A stretch of 64,000 nt of DNA, taken from JBMOPD01 sp049323615 (GTDB lineage: Bacteria; Bacillota; Desulfotomaculia; Desulfotomaculales; Desulfocucumaceae). Numbering within the stretch: the stretch's first letter is position 1; each line of letters begins with the position of its first letter. Under the pieces are notes generated by a model. The model did no database searches, was not told the DNA's origin, and saw nothing but the letters and a program-made list of their open reading frames with translations. Made by a program: the position numbers and the translations under genes. Below are positions 10,009 through 18,116 of this stretch, in pieces. The stretch covers positions 47,218-111,217 of the forward strand of contig JBMOPD010000107.1 of the NCBI GenBank assembly GCA_049323615.1, written 5' to 3'.

Positions 10009-10064
10009 GCCACAGAGAACACAGAGATCACGTGTTCTCTGTGTTCTTTGTGCCCAATTTTTTC
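10009..10064. terminator. Nonamer-repeat hairpin with T-run between converging genes
   Basis: Five degenerate 9-base units start at 10011 (CACAGAGAA, CACAGAGAT, CACGTGTTC, TCTGTGTTC, TTTGTGCCC). The left half pairs with the right half over about 17 bases, and TTTTTT follows at about 10058. It can therefore end transcription of the kinase, although it belongs to a dispersed repeat family seen elsewhere in the window. Confidence 0.6.
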
Positions 10065-10839
10065 AGTCTATGATTGCCACGGCCCGGACCCAGCCGGCGC
10101 TGGCGGACTTGATTTTGACCGGAAAGCAGGCCACCTTGAACCCGGTGGGGGGTAACTGGTCCAGGTTGGTCAGTTTTTCCATGTGGCAGTACCCTTTTTC
10201 TATGCTGGCGAAATGGCCTTCCCAGATGATGGATGAATCCCTTGACTTTTCAAAATCCTTGGCGATTATGGGGAGCGGGCGGTCCCAGCTCCAGGCGTCG
10301 GTGCCGGTAACCCGCACTCCCTGGTTAAGCAGCCACAGGGTGGCTTCCCGGCCCATACCGCAGCCCTTCACCAGGTACTGCGGTGTTCCCCAGGCCTTGG
10401 CCGCGCCGGTGTAGATGAGCACTATGTCCAGGGGCTTGATGGTATACCCTATTTTTTTTGTGGCCTCTTCCAGGTCGGAGGCGCTTACCAGGTAGCCGTC
10501 GGGCTTGTCGCTGAGGTCCAGCATAACCCCGTCGGAGAAGCACCACTCCAGCGGAACCTGGTCTATGGTATAGGCCCTGGTGTCATCCCCGTCCATGGTG
10601 GGGTGGTAGTGCCAGGGGGCATCCAGGTGGGTGCCGCTGTGGGTGGAGAGTTTCAAAAACTCTATGGTCCACCCCAGCCCCTTGGGCAGATCCTGCCTGG
10701 TTGCCGTGGGGAAAAAAACGCACATACTGTCCGCGCCCTGCTCGTGGTTCATGTACTCGATGCTTGGTATCATCATTTCCGGGTCGCTGGGCAGGCCGCT
10801 TTCAATGGACACGGAGAGGTCGATAATTTTTTTTGGCAT
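10063..10839 (-). CDS. Cyclase family (kynurenine formamidase-like) metal-dependent hydrolase
   Basis: 258 residues. It begins with IDLSVSIESGLPSDP and carries the family metal motif HSGTHLDAPWHY, which binds the catalytic zinc or manganese. Later blocks (LDIVLIYTGA, VRVTGTDAWSWD) fit the same fold. Members hydrolyse N-formylkynurenine, cyclic imides, isatin or similar amides, and the substrate here is unknown. AAGGAGG eight bases before ATG supports the start. It lies 95 bases downstream of the symporter gene on the same strand, so the pair may import and hydrolyse one compound. The gap contains tandem repeats rather than an obvious terminator. Confidence 0.85.
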   Translation of the reverse strand: MPKKIIDLSVSIESGLPSDPEMMIPSIEYMNHEQGADSMCVFFPTATRQDLPKGLGWTIEFLKLSTHSGTHLDAPWHYHPTMDGDDTRAYTIDQVPLEWCFSDGVMLDLSDKPDGYLVSASDLEEATKKIGYTIKPLDIVLIYTGAAKAWGTPQYLVKGCGMGREATLWLLNQGVRVTGTDAWSWDRPLPIIAKDFEKSRDSSIIWEGHFASIEKGYCHMEKLTNLDQLPPTGFKVACFPVKIKSASAGWVRAVAIID

Positions 10840-10855
10840 TAATGATCTACCTCCT

Positions 10856-10920
10856 TGTCAGAATCCAGAATTCAGAATCCAGAGTCCAGATCTGTGGTCT
10901 CTGTGTCCTCTGTGGCTAAA
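10856..10920. repeat. Composite heptamer plus nonamer tandem repeat
   Basis: Four heptamers (GAATCCA, GAATTCA, GAATCCA, GAGTCCA at 10861-10888) run directly into three nonamers (CTGTGGTCT, CTGTGTCCT, CTGTGGCTA at 10892-10918). Both unit types recur in other intergenic spaces of this window. No gene or promoter is seen in it. Confidence 0.8.
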
Positions 10921-10933
10921 ATGAAATTCAGCT

Positions 10934-12889
10934 TTACGCCTGGCTTGGGTATTTCTGCATTACCTGGCGCCCTTTTTCCGTCAGTAGTAGAATTCTGCGC
11001 CAAATACCCGTTTCCTTCAGGTAGCCCTGGTTAATCAGGTGGGAAACCACCGATGCCAGTTCAAGGGAACTCCAGCCTTTTTCTTCGGTTAGGCGGGTTA
11101 TTTTTTCAGGTTCCTGGCCGGCTGCTTTAAGCACATCCAGGTGATCCGGCATTATCCCGTCCTTGACCATTTCCCGCTGGCTTTCTTCAAGTTGGGGCAG
11201 GACACTTTCCCCCAGAGGGGTGATGGCGAAGGTATAGAAGGCCGAACCCCACTTGCCCTGCCTCTTTATATAACCTCCCCGGTCCAGCTTTTCCACCGAC
11301 TGGTTGCTTACCCTGGAGTCAGTTTTCAGGGCGTCGGTGATTTCGGACATGTAGCGGTATCCGTAGCGGATCAGATCGAGGACCTTGTAATCGGTCTCGT
11401 CCAGCTCAGCCTTTTCCTGGCCTTTAAAGCCGGGGTCACCGTAATACTTGGGCTTGGTAACCAGGGAAATCAGCACGGCCGGAAACAGGGTGGCGATCAG
11501 GCCGGCCACTCCCACATGCATGATGTTTGAAATAGCATAGATCTTGGTCAGTTCAAGCAGGGTAAACAGCGCCATGGTGGCCATGCCCAGCACTGTTCCC
11601 CACAATGCCCCGGTCCGGGTACAGCGGGGCCACAATATTCCCAGCAGGATCAGCACCGAGGGCGGGCCCAGCCAGGCATTGGCGAAGGCAAACAGGTAGA
11701 TTGGCCCGCCGGGGTAAAAACAGAGGAACCAGGTTAAAAAGCCCAGCAGGAGCAGGATTACCCTGGAGGCTGCCAGAACCTGCCGGGAGTCGGCGCCGGG
11801 CCTGATTATCCTCTGGTAGATGTCCCTGGTGGCGGTGGCGGTGGCCCCGATGTGTGCTGTGGCGGCCGTGGAAATGGAGGCGGCCAGCGCACCGATAAGC
11901 AGGAATGAACTGAGGGCGGCCGGCAGGGCCTTCAGCAGGAACCCGTATGCTGCGGTGGTAGGCAGCTTGCCCACCGGGGCAAAGGTGGCGGGATGGGCTG
12001 CGCCTGCATAGACCCCAATAAAGGCCAGGGGCACGTAGATAACAAAAACCAGTATAATGCCGGCGTAGACATAAGATAACCGGGCTGCCCTCTCACTGCG
12101 GCAGGAAGCGGCCCTCAGCCAGTAATAGTTGTTGCCGTAAACCAGGAAGAAGGCAAAAAGCAAAACGAAGGTCAGGACGCTCGGGTATTTAAGGGTTAAA
12201 ACCGGCACCGAGGCGCCTTTTATCCCTGCCGTCCAGTAGTTCGGCCCGGGCCAGCTCTTGGCCAGCCACTCACCTCCGCCATAAGTGTTAATCAGGGAAA
12301 AAATGAACAGCGGGATGGCCACCAGACCGATGATCATCTGGATAAAATCGGTCAGCGTTACCGCCCAAAGGCCGCTAAAGTACGAAAAAGCCATAAAAAT
12401 GAGGAAGCACAGTGATATTGAAACGAACAGCGGCCAGCCCACATAGCCGGTGATCACACTGGCCATGGAAACCACGTTGTTGGCCAGGATTCCGATCAGA
12501 CCCAGTATGGTGGTAATGGTGACGATAAGCCTGACGTCAGGGCCGTATCTCATTTCCAGCCATTCCGGCAGGGTCTGGGCCCCGCACCGCCTGATGAAGG
12601 TGGTGAATAAAAGCCCATACAGAGCCAGTCCTCCCAGCGAGTAGATGGCGGCCCAGGACATTGACCCCCAAAAACCAAAACTTACCGCCAGCCCGGGCCC
12701 CAGGGCTATGCTGGTGCCGGCAAACCCGATGGCGGCCACACCGAAGACATTGATTAAAAGGCTTACTTCCCGGCCGGCCAGGATAAAGTCGGATGAGTCG
12801 TTAATCCAGCGCCTGGTGAGCCATCCGCCGTAGGTGAGAATTCCGGCGAAGATGATAAAAAATATAAGGAATACAAGTTCTCCGGACAC
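10934..12889 (-). CDS. Sodium:solute symporter with C-terminal winged-helix-like domains
   Basis: 651 residues. Residues 1 to about 480 form a sodium:solute symporter (SSF) with about 13 membrane helices, including DFILAGREVSLLINVFG and the GFAGTSIALG region of the sodium site. Residues from about 498 are soluble and look like two winged-helix units: YKVLDLIRYGYRYMSEITDA with SNQSVEKLDRGGYIKRQG, then DVLKAAGQEPEKITRLTEEK with ASVVSHLINQGYLKETG and a closing wing. Each has the helix-turn-helix then 'G-Y-I/L-K' wing pattern of MarR/PadR-like domains. Standard SSF proteins end soon after the last helix, so this fusion is unusual. Substrate unknown. The downstream cyclase-family gene suggests an amide or amino-acid derivative. 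Confidence 0.85.
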   Translation of the reverse strand: MSGELVFLIFFIIFAGILTYGGWLTRRWINDSSDFILAGREVSLLINVFGVAAIGFAGTSIALGPGLAVSFGFWGSMSWAAIYSLGGLALYGLLFTTFIRRCGAQTLPEWLEMRYGPDVRLIVTITTILGLIGILANNVVSMASVITGYVGWPLFVSISLCFLIFMAFSYFSGLWAVTLTDFIQMIIGLVAIPLFIFSLINTYGGGEWLAKSWPGPNYWTAGIKGASVPVLTLKYPSVLTFVLLFAFFLVYGNNYYWLRAASCRSERAARLSYVYAGIILVFVIYVPLAFIGVYAGAAHPATFAPVGKLPTTAAYGFLLKALPAALSSFLLIGALAASISTAATAHIGATATATRDIYQRIIRPGADSRQVLAASRVILLLLGFLTWFLCFYPGGPIYLFAFANAWLGPPSVLILLGILWPRCTRTGALWGTVLGMATMALFTLLELTKIYAISNIMHVGVAGLIATLFPAVLISLVTKPKYYGDPGFKGQEKAELDETDYKVLDLIRYGYRYMSEITDALKTDSRVSNQSVEKLDRGGYIKRQGKWGSAFYTFAITPLGESVLPQLEESQREMVKDGIMPDHLDVLKAAGQEPEKITRLTEEKGWSSLELASVVSHLINQGYLKETGIWRRILLLTEKGRQVMQKYPSQA

Positions 12890-12922
12890 ATTTATCCCTC
12901 CTGATTAATGTTTTTATTTTAT

Positions 12923-12938
12923 TACTACCAGGGTAGTA
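12923..12938. promoter_or_regulatory. 16-bp palindrome in symporter leader
   Basis: TACTACC-AG-GGTAGTA is a perfect 7-2-7 palindrome 34 bases before the symporter start. On the minus strand a TTGACA (12979-12984) with TACATT 17 bases downstream lies upstream of it, so the palindrome would sit just after the transcription start, a normal place for an operator. The regulator is unknown. Confidence 0.5.
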
Positions 12939-13086
12939 TAATCTTTTTTAAATTTAATGTATATTCAGATTAATCCTGTGTCAAGGACAAATTTTCTCAG
13001 GAAAGAATTGGTAAGACAGCAGGCAATGACAGACCCTGCTGCGCCATTTGACGGGCTGGCGCGGGTTAAGGAAAGAGGAGCCTGTT

Positions 13087-14394
13087 TTACAGATAGATTT
13101 TTATCCTCTTTAAGGTGAAGTATATTAGTGACAAAATAAGAAGTGCCGATATTGTCAGCAGCAGCAGAATTCCCGAGAATTGAAGGCTCGTCAGCAGCGG
13201 AGGACTTTCCTGCATCCTCTCCAGGGCGGCCATGGCCGGAATGGCCAGGCTGTCGGCCAGAGGCATGGCCGGTCCGAACAGAAATATGGTGTAAAGCGAC
13301 GCCAGGGCGGCATGGGCCAGCCTCAGGCAGATGAAGGGGAGCATCCTGATATCGGTTTCACTGATCATGCTGGCCACCTGGGCATGCCCGGAAAGGCCGC
13401 TCCAGGCCAGGATTACCGCCACCGCGGTCACCTGCTGGGCCAGCGGGGCCGCTGATTCACTGGCTATCTTTGACCCGATGGTCATTTCAAAAAACCCGCT
13501 GGCCAGGGCGGGCATCACCTCCGGTGCGAACCCCAGCGGCACCAGCACGGTGCCCAGCAGTTCGGCCAGGTGATTAATGACCCCGGCTGCGGTGAGAATT
13601 CTTATAATTACCGCAAACAGTATTATAAAGCCGCCTATGTTCAGCAGGTTGTTGACGGCGTTGCGCACCGCGTCGCCGATGATTTTTCCCATGGGCCGGC
13701 TCTCCTTTTGCCAGGCGCCGGTGATTTCGCTGAGTGCCCGCGCAAATATGTTATTGTATGGATTTCCCCTTAACGGGAGCGCTTCCGGGTCATGGCGGCC
13801 GTAAAAACGCAGGGCCAGGCCCAGGGTAAGGTTGGCCAGGTAATGGGATCCGGCTATAATCACCCCCAGTTCGGGCCGGCCGAACATACCCACCGAAACG
13901 GCCACAATCATAAACAGGGGGCTGGAATTACTGGTAAAGCAGACCAGCCTTTCGGCCTCAATGCGGGTGCAGAGCCTCTGTGAACGGAGGCGGGCCGTAA
14001 CCATGGCCCCGATTGGGTACCCGCTGGTGTAGCCGATACAAAAGACGAAGGACCCGCAGCCGGGAACGTTGAACAGGGGGCGCATAAGGGGTTCCATTAA
14101 AACTCCCATGAAATTTATCAGGCCGAAGCTCATCAGCAGTTCCGATGCGATAAAGAAAGGGAGCAGAGATGGGAATACTATATTCCACCAGGTTTTTAAA
14201 CCGGTGGTGGCGCCGTCGAAGGCCACCCTGGGCTGAGATATCATGGCGATGACAAAGGCCAGGGCGCAGGCAGTCCAGAAAAATCCGGCCACCTGTTTTT
14301 TGTTAGTTTTAAACTTGCCGCCGCGACATATTGCCGGAAACAGGAAAATGGCGGCTATTATGAAGAGGATTACGGCAATGGACGATACTGTCAT
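13087..14394 (-). CDS. ylbJ: Sporulation integral membrane protein YlbJ
   Basis: 435 residues, eight or more membrane helices, with nucleoside-recognition ('gate') domain features: LKTWWNIVFPSLLPFF, the GYTSGYPIGA motif and SNSSPLFM, then a second copy near AVRNAVNNLLNIGG. In Bacillus subtilis YlbJ is made in the mother cell under sigma-E and is needed for heat-resistant spores, where it is implicated in dipicolinate movement. GGGGGG before ATG supports the start. It diverges from ylbN-rpmF, echoing the ylbJ-to-rpmF neighbourhood in Bacillus. It shows the organism forms endospores. Confidence 0.88.
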   Translation of the reverse strand: MTVSSIAVILFIIAAIFLFPAICRGGKFKTNKKQVAGFFWTACALAFVIAMISQPRVAFDGATTGLKTWWNIVFPSLLPFFIASELLMSFGLINFMGVLMEPLMRPLFNVPGCGSFVFCIGYTSGYPIGAMVTARLRSQRLCTRIEAERLVCFTSNSSPLFMIVAVSVGMFGRPELGVIIAGSHYLANLTLGLALRFYGRHDPEALPLRGNPYNNIFARALSEITGAWQKESRPMGKIIGDAVRNAVNNLLNIGGFIILFAVIIRILTAAGVINHLAELLGTVLVPLGFAPEVMPALASGFFEMTIGSKIASESAAPLAQQVTAVAVILAWSGLSGHAQVASMISETDIRMLPFICLRLAHAALASLYTIFLFGPAMPLADSLAIPAMAALERMQESPPLLTSLQFSGILLLLTISALLILSLIYFTLKRIKIYL

Positions 14395-14440
14395 CAGGAC
14401 CCCCCGCTGTAAATGCTGGCTGGAAAACTTTTCTTAAATG

Positions 14441-14471
14441 ATTTATACTAAGGCAGGATAAGGAATATGAA
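14441..14471 (-). promoter_or_regulatory. Possible sigma-E-like promoter for ylbJ
   Basis: On the minus strand TTCATATT (14464-14471) is close to the sigma-E -35 element, with TATAAATC-type sequence about 15-16 bases downstream as a weaker -10. ylbJ is a sigma-E gene in Bacillus. The -10 match is poor, so this is tentative. Confidence 0.3.
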
Positions 14472-14475
14472 ATCC

Positions 14476-14505
14476 TTGACAAGATAAGCGCCGCTTTTAT
14501 ATAAT
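14476..14505 (+). promoter_or_regulatory. Consensus sigma-A promoter for ylbN-rpmF
   Basis: TTGACA (14476-14481) and TATAAT (14500-14505) are both perfect, with an 18-base spacer. Transcription would start near 14512, leaving a leader of about 20 bases before the ylbN ATG. Confidence 0.85.
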
Positions 14506-14532
14506 TCTTTTTGTGGTGTGGAGAGTGGGTCC

Positions 14533-15048
14533 ATGATCCAGTTGGACATATCAAGGATCAAAAATAATCCCGGCGAAGAACAGCGCCTGGTGACGAACTT
14601 CCGGATGGAGCCCATACAGAGTGGGCATGACCGGGTTTTTTTCAATAATCCCCTCCGGTTGGATGTCTTTTTGGTTAATGACGGCGGTGCCCTGAAACTG
14701 GGCGGATTTTTGGAGGCCGATGTAAAGGTTGCCTGCAGCCGGTGCCTGGAACTCTTTGACATGCCTGTAAGGGCGGAAATGGACGAGGTGTACTACAACG
14801 AGTCACAGCAGGATGTGGAACCCGGTGAGGACTGGGTGCCTTTCAGGGGCGACAATCTGAACATCACCCCCGAGGTTGAAAAAGCCCTGCTGTCCTCCCT
14901 GCCCATGAAGCTTCTGTGCCGCCAGGACTGCCGGGGCCTGTGCCAGAAGTGCGGGACAAATTTAAACCGGGGAGACTGTGACTGCCTGGTGGATAATATT
15001 GACCCGCGCCTGGAAGTATTAAAGAAATTGCTGGAGAAAGAAAATTAA
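14533..15048 (+). CDS. DUF177 / YceD family protein (YlbN)
   Basis: 171 residues. The family precedes rpmF in most bacteria, where its members are thought to act in 23S rRNA or ribosome maturation. The body has C-S-R-C-L-E-L near 70 and a C-terminal zinc-type cluster (LLCRQDCRGLCQKCGTNLN, then DCDC). ATG 14533 is preferred because GGAG lies about nine bases before it, whereas GTG 14518 has no ribosome site and sits almost on the transcription start. It is co-transcribed with rpmF. Confidence 0.88.
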   Translation: MIQLDISRIKNNPGEEQRLVTNFRMEPIQSGHDRVFFNNPLRLDVFLVNDGGALKLGGFLEADVKVACSRCLELFDMPVRAEMDEVYYNESQQDVEPGEDWVPFRGDNLNITPEVEKALLSSLPMKLLCRQDCRGLCQKCGTNLNRGDCDCLVDNIDPRLEVLKKLLEKEN

Positions 15049-15104
15049 ATCAGGATTAAATCCCAATTCCCAATTCCGGTTTTTTGAAGGGGGTGCGAAT
15101 ATAA

Positions 15105-15290
15105 ATGGGAGTTCCTAAGAGAAGAGCCTCAAAACAGAGAGGGAGACAGCGCAGGGCGGCTAATGTAAACCTGGAAGCCCCCAATCTGGTAAAGTGTCCA
15201 CAATGTCACGAGCTGATTGTCTCACACAAGATTTGCCCGGCATGTGGTTACTACAAGAACAGGGAAGTAATAAAGGCTAAATCCAAATAA
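15105..15290 (+). CDS. rpmF: 50S ribosomal protein L32
   Basis: 61 residues beginning MGVPKRRASKQRGRQRRA, a basic tail typical of L32, followed by a zinc-ribbon with two Cys pairs (CPQC and CPAC). This is therefore the zinc-binding paralogue type. GGGGG before ATG supports the start. An intrinsic terminator follows ten bases after the stop. Confidence 0.97.
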   Translation: MGVPKRRASKQRGRQRRAANVNLEAPNLVKCPQCHELIVSHKICPACGYYKNREVIKAKSK

Positions 15291-15300
15291 TTGCCCGGAT

Positions 15301-15330
15301 AGCCTGCAGAAAAAACCTGCGGGCTTTTTA
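15301..15330 (+). terminator. Intrinsic terminator after rpmF
   Basis: A 9-bp stem (AGCCTGCAG with CTGCGGGCT, one G-T pair), an A-rich 7-base loop and a run of five T. It separates ylbN-rpmF from the FapR-controlled operon. Confidence 0.9.
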
Positions 15331-15417
15331 TATTGTTTGGGGAATATTTTTTTGTTTCCGGCATTATTATGGTAAATATTAGCAGATTGATTGATGCACA
15401 AAATGCCGGTTTTCATG

Positions 15418-15446
15418 TTGCTTTTATTTTCCAGACGGGATATAAT
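15418..15446 (+). promoter_or_regulatory. Promoter of the fapR-fab operon
   Basis: TATAAT at 15441-15446 with TTGCTT at 15418-15423, a 17-base spacer. The -35 is weak, the -10 perfect. The FapR-type palindrome begins five bases after the -10, across the expected start point. Confidence 0.75.
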
Positions 15447-15450
15447 ACTG

Positions 15451-15469
15451 TTTAGTACCTGGTACTAAA
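15451..15469. promoter_or_regulatory. FapR operator
   Basis: TTTAGTACC-T-GGTACTAAA, a perfect 9-1-9 inverted repeat. The half site TTAGTACC matches the known FapR box of Bacillus. FapR bound here would block its own operon until malonyl-CoA or malonyl-ACP releases it. Confidence 0.9.
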
Positions 15470-15490
15470 AGTGGTTTTTGGGTGATAATA

Positions 15491-16069
15491 ATGCCCGGGA
15501 ACAGCTTGAACAGGTCTGCCAGGCAGCGGCTGGTGGAAAAATACATTACCGGCAACCCCTTTCTTACCGACGAGGAGTTGGCGGAGATACTGGGGGTCAG
15601 CATACAGACCATACGCCTGGACAGATCAGAGCTGAAAATACCCGAAATGAGATCCCGCATAAAAACTATGGCCAGCGGGGTCTTCAAGCAGATCCGGTCC
15701 ATCAGCGCGGACGAATTGACGGGAGAGCTGGTGGATCTGGAAGTGGGTCGTTCAGGTATTTCGGTTCTCACCATAACCGACCGGATGACCTTGAAGAAAA
15801 CCAGGGTGGCCCAGGGGCATTATCTTTTTGCCCAGGCCAACTCGCTGGCGGTGGCCCTTATCGACGCCGAGGTGGCCCTGACCGGGACCAGCAAAATAAG
15901 CTTCAAGCGGCCGGTTTTCAGCGGTGAGAGGGTGGTGGCCAGGGCATATATAAGCAGGAGGAGTGGAAACAGGTGCATGGTCAGGGTTTCATCCACGGTC
16001 AGGGATGAACTGGTTTTTACCGGGAGATACCTCATTTTCGTCATCTCGGAGGAGGTTTGGCGGCGATGA
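15491..16069 (+). CDS. fapR: Fatty acid biosynthesis transcriptional repressor FapR
   Basis: 192 residues. Residues 5-60 form a DeoR-like helix-turn-helix (LTDEELAEILGVSIQTIRLD). A linker helix (RIKTMASGVFKQIRS) leads to a C-terminal hot-dog domain (about 95-192) that binds malonyl-CoA. GHYLFAQANSLAVALID and the following strands are characteristic. ATG 15491 follows GGGTGAT closely; GTG 15482 is an alternative adding three residues. It overlaps plsX by four bases (ATGA). The operator in front of it indicates autoregulation. Confidence 0.95.
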   Translation: MPGNSLNRSARQRLVEKYITGNPFLTDEELAEILGVSIQTIRLDRSELKIPEMRSRIKTMASGVFKQIRSISADELTGELVDLEVGRSGISVLTITDRMTLKKTRVAQGHYLFAQANSLAVALIDAEVALTGTSKISFKRPVFSGERVVARAYISRRSGNRCMVRVSSTVRDELVFTGRYLIFVISEEVWRR

Positions 16070-17076
16070 AAATCGCGGTGGATGCCATGGGGGGCGACTA
16101 TGCCCCCCGGGAAGTGGTGGTGGGCGCTCTGGAAGCCAGCCGGGATGGCATAGAAATAATACTGGTGGGCGACCGGGATAAAATTTTAAGTGAACTGGGC
16201 AAGGAACACAACAACCGGATAGAAATATTGCACACCACCGAAGCCATTGCCATGGGAGAGCAGCCGGCAGCGGCTGTGCGCCGCAAGAAGGATTCTTCCA
16301 TCGTCAGGTCGGTACAGCTGGTCAGGGAAGGGGCCGCCGGGGCCATGGTATCAGCCGGCAGCACCGGGGCTGTGATGGCTTCCGGGCTGCTGGGACTGGG
16401 GAGGATAAAGGGCATAGACCGCCCGGCCATTGCCAGTGTACTTCCCGGTAAAGAGGGAGGTACCGTGCTGCTGGACGTGGGGGCCAATGTCGAGTGCAAG
16501 CCCAAAAACCTGCTTCAGTTCGGGATCATGGGATCTCTCTACGCCGAAAAAATCCTGGGGATCAGGAATCCCCGGGTGGGCCTCCTGAACGTGGGGGAGG
16601 AGGAATCCAAGGGCAACGAGCTGACGCTGGAGGCTTTCCGCCTGCTAAAGCATGCCGGTATAAATTTCATCGGCAATGTTGAAGGCAGGGACCTCTTCAG
16701 CGGTTCGGTGAGTGTGGTGGTCTGTGACGGGTTCGTGGGAAATGTGGTGCTGAAGGCCGGAGAGGGTTTGGCCATGGCGCTGCTGGCCATGATGAAGGAG
16801 GAACTGACCCGCAACTGGCTGTCCAAGATGGGCACCGCCCTGGCGCTTCCTGCCCTTAAGGAAATAAGAAGAAGGGTTGACTACGCCGAGTACGGGGGTG
16901 CTCCGCTGCTGGGTGTCAACGGGGTGATTATAGTGTGTCACGGCAGTTCGACGGCCCTGGCCATAAAAAATGCCATAAAGGTGGCCGCCAATGCGGTATC
17001 ATGCGGACTTGTGGACGCCATCAGGGAAAACATAGAGAGCAGCTTGCTAAAAAAGGTGGAATGCAGTGATGTCTGA
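16066..17076 (+). CDS. plsX: Phosphate acyltransferase PlsX
   Basis: 336 residues. It converts acyl-ACP and phosphate to acyl-phosphate, the acyl donor for PlsY in phospholipid synthesis. It starts MKIAVDAMGGDYAP and contains MVSAGSTGAVMASG, LLDVGANVECKP and LLNVGEEESKGNE, all family signatures. ATG 16066 follows GGAGGT by about ten bases and overlaps the fapR stop. The last codons overlap fabH by eight bases, so the chain is translationally coupled. Confidence 0.95.
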   Translation: MKIAVDAMGGDYAPREVVVGALEASRDGIEIILVGDRDKILSELGKEHNNRIEILHTTEAIAMGEQPAAAVRRKKDSSIVRSVQLVREGAAGAMVSAGSTGAVMASGLLGLGRIKGIDRPAIASVLPGKEGGTVLLDVGANVECKPKNLLQFGIMGSLYAEKILGIRNPRVGLLNVGEEESKGNELTLEAFRLLKHAGINFIGNVEGRDLFSGSVSVVVCDGFVGNVVLKAGEGLAMALLAMMKEELTRNWLSKMGTALALPALKEIRRRVDYAEYGGAPLLGVNGVIIVCHGSSTALAIKNAIKVAANAVSCGLVDAIRENIESSLLKKVECSDV

Positions 17077-18115
17077 AACCGGGTTCGGGGCCGGAATACT
17101 TGGGCTGGGATCGTATGTTCCGGACCGGGTGTTAACCAATAAAGAACTGGAAGATTTAGTAAATACCAGCGACGAGTGGATAGTGAGCAGGAGCGGGATA
17201 CGGGAAAGAAGAATAGCGGCCCCCGAACAGGCCACCTCGGACCTGGCCCTGGAGGCCGCCCGGAGGGCACTGGAGGATGCCGGGGTAGAACCCGGTGATG
17301 TGGATCTGATAATCGTGGCCACCAACACCCCGGACAGCTTTTTTCCGGCGGTTTCCTGCATTGTTCAGGACCGCCTGGGAGCGTCCAAAGCCGGAGCCTT
17401 CGACCTGCTTGCAGGCTGCACCGGGTTTATATACGCCTTTTCAGTGGCCGCCCAGTATATAGCTACGGGAATGTATAAATATGTGCTGGTAATCGGGGCG
17501 GAAACACTTTCACGGATAGTGGACTGGGAGGACAGGAATACCTGTGTGCTTTTCGGCGACGGGGCCGGCGCCGCGGTAGTGGGGCAGGTTCCCCACGGTT
17601 ACGGGTTGATCCGGAACAGGCTGGGCGCCGACGGTTCCGGCGGCCCCCTGCTGTATATCCCGGCCGGCGGGTCCAGGATGCCGGCCAGCAGGGAAACTGT
17701 TGACAACAGGCAGCATTATGTGCGCATGAACGGCCGCGAGGTGTTCAAATTTGCCGTCAGGACATGCGGGGACGGGTCGCTGGAGGCCCTTGAAGAGGCG
17801 GGGCTGTCCAGGGAGGACGTGGATTTCCTGATTCCTCACCAGGCCAATATCAGGATTATAGAGGCGGCCGCCAGGAGGCTGGACCTGCCTATGGACAGGG
17901 TACTGGTCAATGTGGACCGCTTCGGCAATACCTCCACGGCCTCCATACCGATGGCCATGGAGGAGGCGGTGGACCAGAAAAAAATCAAGGACGGGGATAA
18001 TATTGTCCTGGCCGCTTTCGGGGCCGGCCTTACGTGGGCGGTGGCCGTCCTGCGCTGGTATGATTACCGAAAGAATGCAGGAGACAGGAGACAGCTCAGA
18101 GGGGAGGGAACCTAG
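17069..18115 (+). CDS. fabH: 3-oxoacyl-ACP synthase III
   Basis: 348 residues. It starts fatty acid chains by condensing acyl-CoA with malonyl-ACP. The catalytic triad is visible: C117 in LAGCTGFIYA, H257 in PHQANIRI and N287 in RFGNTSTAS. ATG 17069 is chosen over the GTG one codon earlier. It overlaps plsX and is followed within two bases by fabK. Confidence 0.95.
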   Translation: MSETGFGAGILGLGSYVPDRVLTNKELEDLVNTSDEWIVSRSGIRERRIAAPEQATSDLALEAARRALEDAGVEPGDVDLIIVATNTPDSFFPAVSCIVQDRLGASKAGAFDLLAGCTGFIYAFSVAAQYIATGMYKYVLVIGAETLSRIVDWEDRNTCVLFGDGAGAAVVGQVPHGYGLIRNRLGADGSGGPLLYIPAGGSRMPASRETVDNRQHYVRMNGREVFKFAVRTCGDGSLEALEEAGLSREDVDFLIPHQANIRIIEAAARRLDLPMDRVLVNVDRFGNTSTASIPMAMEEAVDQKKIKDGDNIVLAAFGAGLTWAVAVLRWYDYRKNAGDRRQLRGEGT

Positions 18116-18116
18116 C

